From contig MU859136.1 of the NCBI GenBank assembly GCA_033297205.1, forward strand, positions 62,001 to 126,000: 64,000 bases of DNA. Reading direction: 5' to 3'. Each line of letters starts with the position of its first letter. Positions within the stretch are counted from its first letter, which is position 1. Source of the DNA: Pseudoneurospora amorphoporcata (taxonomy: Eukaryota > Ascomycota > Sordariomycetes > Sordariales > Sordariaceae). The position numbers were made by a program, and so were the translations under genes. A model generated the notes under the pieces. The model was given only the letters and a program-made list of their open reading frames with translations. It did not search any database and was not told the DNA's origin. Shown in pieces: positions 44,990 through 54,405 of the stretch.

Positions 44990-46048
44990 TCAATGGCCCA
45001 CCTGTAACAACATGGCCACATATCCGACAACATCGAAAACTGGCCACTTTTGCTAGGTTTTCCACCCTTTCAAATGTAGATATATTATTCTTGATGCTCT
45101 TCGATAACTGCCAGTGAATGTGCAAGTGCTTGCTGTACTTCTGACACTGAAATTACTCCATCTGGTAGCTGGGAAACCTTCTGGCGCTTAGGGGGTTTCT
45201 GGAACACTTTTTGAGCCTCCATGATATCTTCTATACGTGCAAATCTATCATTACCCCCTTCTTTAACCTTCCTTTTAGTTCTGGGCTTCTGAGAGGCCAG
45301 CTCTGTCTCCAGATACTGCACCTTATGATGAAGAGTAGCGATTTCAATAGCGTTATCATCGATCGTCTTTGCTGTCTTAGTAATAACAGTTCGAACATCG
45401 CGATCAAGAACAGATATCTTGTTGTAGATAGCATTAAGCACATCTCTAGACTTCCTAGGAGTTTTGAAGACAACGTTCCAATTAAAAAGGTCTAATATAG
45501 GTAGTGTTCTAGCTCTAGGAGGCTCGTCGGGGACGGCGGGCCTGGCATCGTCGTCAAGGATAGCCTCGGGGTCGTTGATGATGATAGATCTGTTCACTGG
45601 CCATATTCCTGTCTTTCTGAACCCTGATCTGAGGTTTCTGGAGCTTACTCCCTATCGTGATGCTTCCTGATAACACTTAAGAAACCGTTGTTTATTTACT
45701 AGTACAGATGCTGGAAAGGAGGCAAAATCTTTCGTTGTATCTCTGAAATACGACTTAACAGCTGAAAAGATAGAGCGATCGAGAGGCTGAGTCTTATACG
45801 AGGTATAAGGAAGTATAAAAACGAGCTAGACTCTGTAACAGAAGGCTTCTATAAGGAAATCGTCAGTCAGGTGGCTGGAGTGCTCATCGAGGATCAGAAG
45901 GCGCCAAGCATCACTATTAGGCTTCGTTTCTGGTAGATAAACCTCCCTCAGCCATCATAAGGCTACCTGAGCATTACTCCAACCGGTAAGGGAGCTGTCG
46001 TACTTCCAAGTCTTAAGTTCGTCATCCATTTCATCTGAGAACTATTAG

Positions 46049-46292
46049 CTATCATGGGGCGCGAGCAAGCACTAAGGTAAGATGTTGATTGTTGTGCGAG
46101 GAACCAGAAGAGGATCCTGTGCGCACACGAAAGCTATGTAGAGCATAGTGTGGAGCCCTGTGGCCATGGGTCCACAGGGCGGCACCATGCGTGACACCAG
46201 ACAGCTGTGCTGCACTCAGACAGCTGCACTCAGCTGGCTGCACTAATGCAGCACAGCACCTATCTACAATGGAGCAGGCAATGCCTGTGACA
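46049..46292. mobile_element. 244-bp insertion in transposase, 4-bp duplication TTAG
   Basis: Interrupts the transposase between the LQG and WFSDE regions. It is flanked by TTAG at 46045-46048 and 46293-46296. Removing the insert plus one TTAG changes the spacing by 248 bp and brings both sides into one frame. Its plus-strand end GCCTGTGACA resembles the end of the 480-bp insertion. It contains GCAGC-rich short repeats and a stem GAGCCCTGTGG/CCACAGGGC. It encodes nothing I can see. Probably a small non-autonomous element. Confidence 0.7.
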
Positions 46293-46680
46293 TTAGCCCT
46301 GCAAGCTCGCACCTGTAAAGATAATAACAGGTGTTAACCGCTTGCTCTTAGCGGTCCCGCACTCAATTATAGATACTCAAGTCGTTGCATCCGTTAATAT
46401 TATGTATGCCTTCTTTGTCAGGGCAGTCCCAAGGACCTTTCCTTCCTTACTTTCTAATTCTTGAAGCCTATGTTCGTCTATGTTAGCGATGTTGGCTGGG
46501 ATAATATCCTTTTCTCGAATCTGGACTTCTAGAAGGTCAAAAAACTTCGTGAAGGCTTCCTTAGTAGATCCTCTAACTCTAACCAACTCGAGTTTGCTCG
46601 AAAGTTTGGTTTTGATACTGGGATTTCTCTTCAGAAACTGATCTATCCATCTGGCGCCTAGAGGGTCAACATTATTATTA

Positions 46681-47160
46681 CGGGCAAAGGGGAGGAAGGT
46701 TGGGTGTAGATGTTGGATATGCGTAATTGTACAAAGAGAGGAAAGGAGAGAAGTGTAGATGTGCGCTCGGGAGATTGGCCTTTATGGGACTCGAGCCGTG
46801 AACCCTAGTGGGTCCACAGCGGGAGGCCATTGGCCAATTAGAGCAGACAGTGATGGTTGTCTTTATCACGGTGCAGGGCGAGGTAGGGGGTAGATGTGAC
46901 ATACGTAGTTGTACGAGGAGAGAGGAAGGGAAGAGAGGGAGGTGTACGGTCTGGATATAGGGTAGGGCTGAGCCATGCCCTGGATCCAGACTGAGGCCCA
47001 CTGGTGCCTGCATGCGTGCGATCCTATTGGCCAATGGCCAATAGAGACTCGATGGCTGTGCCAATCGTGCAGCGCATCACCAGTGCCATCACAGGTAATC
47101 CTGTGATAGTCTTAGAAGCAACCAACACTGGCACATGCGACACAGGCTAACCCTGTGACA
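46681..47160. mobile_element. 480-bp insertion in transposase, 4-bp duplication ATTA
   Basis: Interrupts the transposase after the second HTH. It is flanked by ATTA at 46677-46680 and 47161-47164; discounting insert plus one copy (484 bp) restores the frame. It contains two diverged tandem blocks of about 190 bp (46690- and 46880-) sharing GTAGATGT, ACGTAGTTGTAC-like and GAGAGAGGAAGGG motifs. Near the right end are two hairpins (TCACAGGTAATCCTGTGA and CACAGGCTAACCCTGTG). No coding capacity. It ends CCTGTGACA, like the neighbouring insertion. Confidence 0.7.
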
Positions 47161-47551
47161 ATTATGGCCTTGTTTAAGGATGGATGTAGCAAACCTAGCG
47201 ACTTGACGACGGTTGGGAGCACGGCCAGCCTTCTCCTCGTTTAAGATCCAATCGTATAGAAAGGTTTCCTGGGTTGGTGATAGCCTCTGGGTGTAGACTT
47301 TCGAGTCGCGCTTGCTTTGCCAGCCTTTTAGACGACCGCGGAGGGTGGACCTGGGAATCTCATATTTCTTCGAGGCTGCACGCTGGGAAAGGCCGTCACG
47401 AATAGCTTCAAGCGCTTGGTCGATCAAAGACGAGCTCATTGCAATAGAAAGCAGGGCGATCGGGCTTGATTTCGTGAAGTTATAGTTGATGATAGATAGA
47501 TGGATTGATTGAGGGGAGGAGAAAACGCGGTATGGAAAGTGGGCGCATGTT

Positions 47552-47582
47552 AGGGGGTGGGCGCATGTGGGGTCGTGGTGTC
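47552..47582. repeat. right terminal inverted repeat of the pogo element
   Basis: 31 bp, exact reverse complement of 44959..44989, followed by TA at 47583-47584. Confidence 0.9.
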
Positions 47583-47703
47583 TAGACCTTCCGCTCTCCT
47601 CTCCTACTCTCTCCTGTCTTCTCCATATAGTATAGCATTATCAATCTATCGTAAAAGGTCAATGGCAAGAGGGAGAACCCCACTCGAAACCTACTCTGTA
47701 GTA

Positions 47704-48050
47704 TAGTAATGTCCCTTGTTAATGCTCACCTCCACTTTTGCTAAAACCCTCCCTTTTGCTAAGGATTTCGACTGCCTGCATTCCCTCTGGTGGCCCGGAC
47801 TGCTAACTGCTATTTGCAACTGTGACGGCCCAAATTTATATTAATAGAGGCTTGATTTTAGTGAGCGGGAATACTTATACCTATAAACCGGGGGTCCGAC
47901 TATCCTAAGTAACCCACTTTAGGCCTGGCAACGATCTTAAGTAGCCAAAGAGCCGCTATATGGTCTGTGCACGAGATCCCCCTTTTACAAAAACCCCCTT
48001 TTGTAAAATTTGGCTGCCGGAATCGTTTGCATTAACAGGGGACATTACTG
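47704..48050. mobile_element. 347-bp MITE-like element with TA duplication
   Basis: Inverted ends of 22 bp: 47704..47725 and 48029..48050, sharing AGTAATGTCCC and TGTTAATGC and differing only by two C/T transitions. TA flanks both sides (47702-47703 and 48051-48052). The CAGTAATGTCCC end and TA target fit a non-autonomous Tc1/pogo relative. The terminal sequence differs from the adjacent pogo element, so that element would not be its direct source. Internal sequence is non-coding, with CCCTTTTGCTAA/CCCCCTTTTGTAAAA-like direct repeats. Confidence 0.75.
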
Positions 48051-48062
48051 TACAATATAAGA

Positions 48063-48356
48063 CTGGTTTGTTTGTTAGTTTGGTTCTTCGAACTTGGGTC
48101 GAACAGGGGAGAAATTGAGCTCTCATTGGCCTTCTTCTGGCTTTCGTTTGAAGGCGCTAACATTGTGACCAGGGTAAAAAACGCCACAGAAGCCTCTTAT
48201 GCCTCTCTCCATCTCTTTCAAGGCCCTTTAGAATAAGAAGATATAAAAAGGCAGTCTCCTACAGCACCCATCCGCTCGAAGCCCGAATACTTTTTCACTC
48301 TCTAGTTCGAAAGGTGGAACTGGGCGTTTTTTGTACCAAACTAACAAACATACCAG
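48063..48356. mobile_element. 294-bp element with 22-bp inverted ends
   Basis: CTGGTTTGTTTGTTAGTTTG at 48063 is repeated in inverse at 48335..48356 with one mismatch. The interior is non-coding. I could not find a convincing target duplication, so the outer limits are tentative. It sits 12 bp from the preceding MITE-like element. Confidence 0.5.
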
Positions 48357-48405
48357 GGCTAGATTGTACTGCAGAGTCTCCACCCTGCACCGGCAGTACT
48401 CGTCT

Positions 48406-48478
48406 GGGCTCGAATCGCCCTTAGCATTGGACCACACTCCTTAGCAGGGCCAAGGGGTGTGATAGGCGATTCGAGCCC
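48406..48478. repeat. stem-loop repeat, first copy
   Basis: Perfect 14-bp inverted repeat GGGCTCGAATCGCC (48406..48419) and GGCGATTCGAGCCC (48465..48478) with a 45-nt loop, preceded by TACTCGTCT. The same TACTCGTCNGGGCTCGAA sequence and stem recur at 62263. Confidence 0.8.
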
Positions 48479-50168
48479 TCATACAAGCCAGGCATGGAGG
48501 GTATCGCAAACCCACCCGGTACTCTCTCCCTACGCCCGCTCCCGCCGGATGTGGAGGTAGCTGTCTGGTCCACCAAACAAAAGTGAACAAAATGTGTTGG
48601 CAGAAACCATCACTTCACTGAGAGGCAAGGCAAGGCAGTGTCCTCCCTTGGGATGTACACCCACACGAGTATGTAATGCAGAGTCCCCACCCTGCAGTAT
48701 CTGAGGCTCAGAGGCTATCAGTCCCGCTGTTGTTCGTGATCTTTCACATAATCACTGCTGGAAGCCCTGCTACACAGACCTTGGCCGTCAAGTGGGTCCG
48801 GCGATTGTCACCTTCGCCATAATGAGTGATCAAAAGGCTCACCAATGGGATGTAGAAAGCTCTCGCTGCAATACTGAATTCCTTGGAGGCGGCCACTAGA
48901 TGGCGGCGGGTTGGCGGACAAGGCGGGGCAAGGCACTAATGAAGTACGGGATGATATGAGGATGTTAAGGCGTTGTTCGGTACACGCGAAAATAGCTTTC
49001 TGAAATATTTTGGCAGTTGGAAAGTACAAAAAGGTCGTTAAGGTACATGTAGTCCCAGCGCAGACCTGAATTCACAAAACTACCGTAGAAACTCGAGAAA
49101 CTGGCCAAAAGCTATCCCTCTAGCGTGCCGGACTGGAAGTAGGGCAGGAATCAGCCCAGTAATAAGCAAGCGTAGAGGTATGTAACCCTAGAGGTATGCA
49201 GCCGACATGTTACTTGTGAAAGTGGAAGTGGAGGAGAAACTGGGCTACCTTTCCTCAGCGAATCAAAACCAAAGAATTCCTCCTAAATTCCCCAGAGCCG
49301 CCAGCGCCAGAGCGCGGTCGGCAGGAGGACGTGTAACACAACCTGACTTTTGATGACGATAGCGAACCACCCCTGAGCTACTGAACCCGGGACGCCGTTG
49401 CTTTGCCAGGGTAGTTGAGGGTCCCGACCCTGGTCCTGGTAGATGCCCGGGCGATGTATCCTGGTCCCACTCGGTCAACCCTTCCACTTGAGAGCGTTGC
49501 ATCTGGCTATTGTTTTGCCCATGCACCCATGAGGCAGAGGGACTCAGTGAAAGTCCGCTCTACCAAGCCTGTTTATTTTTTTTCTTTTTGGCACGAGGGT
49601 ACGTACAAAGTGGTGGTCAGCTCCATTTAGAAGAGGTCTTGGCGAAGGTCAAAATGCACTTGTGAACGGAATGGTTCGCGATTTGAAGGCAACCGGCCCG
49701 GGCTGGGCACCTGCACCGTCTACACCCACCCACCGCTGCTGCCACTGCTGCCACTGCTGCCACTGCTGCCACTGCTGCCACTGCTGCCACTGCTGCCACT
49801 GCTGCCACTGCTGCCACTGCTGCCACTGCTGCCACTGAACACCTCACATACCGATGACGGGACGGGTTTCGCTCGCGGGTACGTACCCATCGTTACCAAA
49901 GCCCTGGACCCGGCACTTGATTGGTGTATTGCTAGTGTAGCCTTCCAACACTCAGCACTTCTTCTTCATCACACCTTAGGAAAGCCTGGCATACAGTTCA
50001 GTGGCTACGATATCACCGACACTCAAGATAAATATGCCTCGACAACCCCCTTTTCTTTCAAGTTACGGAGCAGACCCTCCATAACATTTTATTAAACATC
50101 CTCACCCGGGCCTGCTGCCTACCTACGTATTTTGTCCTCTCAATCCCATCATACAAGTCGAAATCGCC
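48479..50168. other. intergenic, transposon-poor flank with minisatellite
   Basis: No supported gene. Holds a 9-bp minisatellite (49736-49837) and short ORFs without conserved features. The last 250 bases before 50169 may be the promoter of the small gene there. Confidence 0.5.
49736..49837. repeat. (CTGCTGCCA)n minisatellite
   Basis: About eleven perfect 9-bp units. One strand would read as poly-(Ala-Ala-Val); I see no gene context for it. Confidence 0.9.
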
Positions 50169-50650
50169 ATGGAGCCACACAGTAGCCATACATCTCTTCG
50201 CCTCCCAACCTCGGCGACGAAGCCCGAAACTTATCCTGAAAGGGGTACACTTGAGTACGTAGAGAAATAACCATTGTAGGTATGTTCTCATCTAACATCT
50301 GCTTTTGTATTAGCATTCGGTCGCCTTCCGCGCCCGCACAGAGTGGCTCCATGCCTACGGGAACAAGACCCATCGGACGATCAACCGCATCCAACTCGGC
50401 GTCCGTTGCCTCAGTATCCAACGATAGTGACACCACTTTCGATGACGGCTCGCTCCAGCACCAGCGTTTGGCCACATTTGCTGCCCAAAACCGTCTGGAG
50501 GACGGCACTCCTTATGGTCGTCTCCAGGACACCATGACTGCTACCACTGCCGCCGCCAACAAGGACGGGAGAGCACGCGATGCCTTTTATCAGGCTCGCG
50601 CTACCGAAAATATCCGCGAGTTTGACAATGCCTTCAACTCGAACAAGTAG
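50169..50650 (+). CDS. small disordered protein, unknown function
   Basis: Exons 50169..50254 and 50314..50650 give 140 residues. The intron has donor GTACGT, branch CTAAC and acceptor TATTAG, and the phase fits. It starts MEPHSSHTSLRLPTSATKPE. The middle is Ser/Pro/Thr-rich and disordered. The C-terminal 70 residues are charged and probably helical (LATFAAQNRLEDGTPYGRLQ, then ATENIREFDNAFNSNK). No domain recognised. The well-formed intron linking two same-strand frames is the main evidence that it is real. Confidence 0.6.
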
Positions 50651-52166
50651 TTGTCTACACCACATGGCATGGAGTCGTTGATTTACGGTTCCTTGCATCC
50701 CGTCGTCTTCAAAAAGATGATGCACGGTTCCAATCGTTAGCTACCCCACCATTCCCGCAACCCGACGCAGCGTTCCTGGGTCCCACCTTTCACACAGTGC
50801 CAGCATGATGTCCAATCAAGTTTTGAGTTTTCATCTCAATCCGGAAACCCATTGGACTTACACCAACGGCTCCATCAATTTGGAGACGGGAACCATCCTC
50901 GAGCGTCCAACGGCCGGGGCGTCCCGTTCGGGCCTAGAACATTTCTTTTATTCGGGACGATCTCTTAAACTCCAAAATGCCAAAGCTCAAAAACACAACT
51001 GCTTCCATTTGTACGACTCCCATCACGATGCTACCGATTCATTTCATTGCCGCTTTCACCAAGAACCACACATGTTTCTCAGACTTTTGAACGACAAAAC
51101 TATATTTTATTACCAGCACAGCCCGTTGAAACCACAACGATGATACACGGATTCAATCACGCAATCGCTTCCTTTCCTTCAATATTTGGCCCATGTTCTT
51201 TTCTTATATCAATCTCACTTCATCCACAAATTCTCCCAAGTCACGTCTCAGCGCTTCTACATCACCGATCCCACCAAAAGCCAGCAATCAAGACACGCAC
51301 ACGCCGCATTGTCTCTGCTGCCATCACGGCCACTGGAACCGACGCAACGGAGATGTCCATAAGGCACCGCACTTGTTGGAGAGTTGGAGAAGGAAACGCC
51401 AAGCGATTGATGCAGGGATTATGGTTTGACGTAACAAGCCGTACCTCAAAAGGTACCTCTACATCATCTCCTCTGTATCTTCTATCGAGCATCGGAGCTT
51501 TATGACCTTTGGATATAGACGACTGCTTGGATGAGGATACCTAATGAGCGAAACTCAGCGGATAAAGAAGAGGCTTTCAGATAGACATAAACTTTTTCAA
51601 TATCTCTTTTTTTGGTTCGCAATCTCCGTCGCTTTCGTCCCTGAAAAAGTCAAAGTACTTGGCCGACTTCTCCAAATCTCCAACACAACTTCCCAGGACC
51701 CTTCACGCGGAGAAACCACAGTTGTGCCCGTTGCTCCCGTGGTGCTCACACAGCAGAGTGCGGTGCAAGGCCATCAAAGCATGCCCTTGCTGACAGGAAC
51801 ATTGCACGACGTTACCTCTACATACTACCTCTACCCTGCATCTTCTCTATGGTCTTGATTCCATTTACCCGCTGCGGACATGCTACAGAGTACAGTGTTA
51901 TCGGAACACCCCAAATCAGTAGTGTTGTCTTGACCGGGAAGCTGAAGAGGTGATCCTTTTGAGAATAATCAAATTAATATGTATTCATCCGTACAAGTAG
52001 TCCGTCTCCCCCCCTGCCGTGCTAATTAAGTCTATAATAATGCTGAAGCCAATACTGCACCGGATCTCCTTTCCATTCCCATGCTTGTTGCCGATATCCT
52101 ATGTCCTGATCCATTCCAATGCCCGCCATGTTTCAATCCCATCCATAAATCCATGGGTCTCCCACT
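50651..52166. other. intergenic, no supported gene
   Basis: About 1.5 kb between convergent genes. ORFs at 50805-51143 and 51544-51858 on the plus strand lack conserved features. Confidence 0.5.
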
Positions 52167-54405
52167 TCACATCTCCATCTCGTCCACATCGGTCTGTCCT
52201 TTAACCCTCCACTCCCCCACCACACCCATCCCATCCTCCTCCGTCTCCTTCACATACCCAACTCTCCAATCCTTCCAGCCCGTTAATAAACCCCTACAAG
52301 CCTCCAACCTGGCATAACGCGCCAACTCCTCTCTCTCCTTTATTCCCTCTTCTCTTCTACTTGACTTCTCTCCCTGCCCCGCGAGTCTGATAACAGACCC
52401 ATTACATCCCAAGACCCCCCAATCCAGAACCTCCAAAACCCCCCTTCCCCATTTATCTCTCGCCCGCACGTTAGCGCCCTGCTCCAATAATACCCTCAGA
52501 GCAGTCTTCCTTCCCAGTCTCGCCGCTATCAAAAGGGCGGTTTCCCCCTTTCTGTTCCTCGCTTCAATGTTTGCCCCGCCTCTTATTAGTGTCTCGAGGA
52601 TGCTCTGGAGAGTGCGAGACTTGTCGTCTTCGTCATCAGGAATATGCTGAGTGAAGGCCATAAGGGGGGTGGTGCCGAACTTGTCATAGGCGTTTGGGTT
52701 TACGCCTACGGTGCTGGGTCCCGAGGAAGGATGGAGGAGGGAGTTCAAGTGGCGGAGGCGACATGGAAGAGGATTCTCCTTTTCTGTCACTACGCCAAAG
52801 GTACTACTGGTGATAGGAGAGGGGTGGGAAGTGGGACCAGGGGACATGGATTGAATGACGTGGATAGGGGTGAATTCCAATGAGAGCGATGAGTGTCTGC
52901 TGCGCTTTTGGGGACGGCTACTGGAGGTGGATGATAAAGCCGAACGTTGCTCGTCCATGCTTTGTTGGTTGATGATGGCTTCTGCCAGACAGTGTAAGCC
53001 GTTACGACTTTCGGAGTCCTCGGCGAGGGGGTTGGAATAGGCTGAGTGAATGATCCGGATTAGGCGGGCATGGTAGGCTAGGAAGGGCCCTTCGTCTTCA
53101 GGGGAGGGGACACCAGCGACGCTGGTCCTGGGAGAGGGGACTCCGGAGGGCGTGCTCGAGCGGTTGGGGAGTTCGTGTGGGGAATAGGAGATGGGACTGC
53201 CGTAGATGGGAGTTCCAGGTTGTAGAATGGTCGGGCCTGGCTGGACATTGGCAACTGGATTGACGCCAAATGCATCTCGAGCTAGTGGAATGGCGACATT
53301 GGAGTATGTCAAAATATCGGCCAAAACTTCTCCGTCTGCAACGAGGGATGCCGCCCGGTGGAAGAAGGTGCGGCCATAGACGTCAGTGATATGGAAGATG
53401 TCCTGATTGGAGTGAAGAACGACGTCAAGGAGTCTTCGCAGAGACGACAATGCGCTCGGGACATTGGAGAACCATTCGGGATTCAAAACATGAAGGAACG
53501 TCTGGTTGGCAGTGTTGGTAAGGCCCAAGGCATCGCCGGCATATGGTACGAGCCGGAACAACTTCTCTTGACAGGCACTCCTCGCAGCAAACAAGTGAAG
53601 CAGGGTGTTGCCAAAGGAATCATGCAACTGGCAAGTCTCCGATGATGGAGCCCTGACCAGGTCGCCAACTTCTTCCCGAATCCCTCCGGTTGGTGTCAAC
53701 CATGAGCCTTCTTCTCGGGTCGTTTCTGCTACGATTGCGCACCAACAAGTCCCGCTACCATGTCCAGATGCTGGAGCTTCAGCACAGTTCAGGGTATGGG
53801 CAGTCAGGAAATCCCCTGGTACCGCAAAGCCCGGTGTGGGAAACACTTCGAAGGTGTCATTGTCTGTTTCTGCAAGTTCGCAAGACTGGGCCCACCAAGA
53901 GTGTCGCTGTATCTCTTCGAGGTCTGATCCACTCGCTATCGTGAAATTGTCAAGTAACGAGCATACCTTTTCGGCGTATAGCGTCGAACAGTTGGATATC
54001 CTTCGCTGAACCTCTTTAGGTCCCGGTCGACCAATGATAAAGCCCGGTGTTCGCCTGCGAATGGTAGACTTTGACAGACAATCAATGCGTTGATCCATCT
54101 CTACTCGTGACTCAGGCCGCAGATAACAGGGGTCATTGTCGAGCATTTTGTGCACTGTCTTTTGGGCCGAGTTTTTTCTGGAGACCGGTCAGCCACCTTT
54201 GACTTGCCAGGGAGCGGTGCTTCATTACATACCGGGGAGCAAAGAGTTCGTCCTCAAGAACCTTGATGATCCTTCCGATGGACAAGGTTATGTAGACATA
54301 CAGTCTGGCCAGCTTCCGTGACCTTGACACGGTCCACTGAGGTGGGCGCCCAATCCTTGTGCCCCCATGAGAAGCTTTGGAGGATGAGTTTCTGGGAGAT
54401 GACAT
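52167..54405 (-). CDS. ankyrin-repeat protein with fungal N-terminal domain
   Basis: Exons 54405..54233 and 54177..52167 give 727 residues; the intron (GTATGT to CTCCAG) is short and in phase. The N-terminal 90 residues (PPQWTVSRSRKLARLYVYIT, SIGRIIKVLEDELFAPRKNS, then DNDPCYLRPESRVEMDQRI) resemble a small domain that I know recurs at the start of many Sordariomycete ankyrin proteins. The middle has ankyrin-like units (DSFGNTLLHLFAARS, DVYGRTFFHRAASLVADGEV). A Ser/Pro-rich disordered linker follows. At about 550-630 are clear ankyrin repeats (FGTTPLMAFTQHIPDDEDD, IEARNRKGETALLIAARLGR, VRARDKWGRGVLEVLDWG). No catalytic domain. Probably a protein-interaction scaffold; the partner is unknown. 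Confidence 0.85.

Larger units (their letters stand above)
45085..47439 (-). pseudogene. pogo/Fot1-type transposase, interrupted and stopped
   Basis: Starts at ATG 47439 with a Psq-type helix-turn-helix (LIDQALEAIRDGLSQRAASK, YEIPRSTLRGRLKG), then a CENP-B-like second HTH (FLYDWILNEEKAGRAPNRRQ). The DDE domain includes ANIANIDEH (first Asp), LTDATT, LILDEHSSH (second Asp) and LPYTSYKTQPLD before the third acidic site. The C-terminus has a coiled coil (IEIATLHHKVQYLETELASQ). In-frame stops lie at 46377-46379, 46042-46044, 45955-45957, 45826-45828 and 45652-45654; each is explicable as a single C-to-T or G-to-A change. The three frame segments become collinear when 484 and 248 bp (insertions plus one duplication copy) are discounted, giving about 540 codons. 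Confidence 0.85.
44959..47582 (-). mobile_element. pogo/Fot1-type DNA transposon, RIP-like decay, nested insertions
   Basis: Tc1/mariner-superfamily element of the pogo/Fot1 branch. It is bounded by perfect 31-bp terminal inverted repeats beginning GACACCACGACCCCACATGC (44959..44989 and 47552..47582) and flanked on both sides by TA, the expected target duplication. The transposase runs on the minus strand from 47439 to 45085. Two younger insertions (46049..46292 and 46681..47160) interrupt it. Without these and one copy of each duplication the element would be about 1.9 kb, the usual Fot1/Pot2 size. Several in-frame stops make it inactive. A subterminal GTGGGCGCATGT direct repeat lies at about 47540 and 47558. 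Confidence 0.88.

Noticed and set aside
46681..47160. Solo LTR explanation for the 480-bp insert
   Set aside because: The 4-bp duplication would fit, but the ends are not TG...CA in a consistent orientation.
49617..49847. Ala-Ala-Val repeat ORF
   Set aside because: Only a translation of the 9-bp minisatellite; no gene context.
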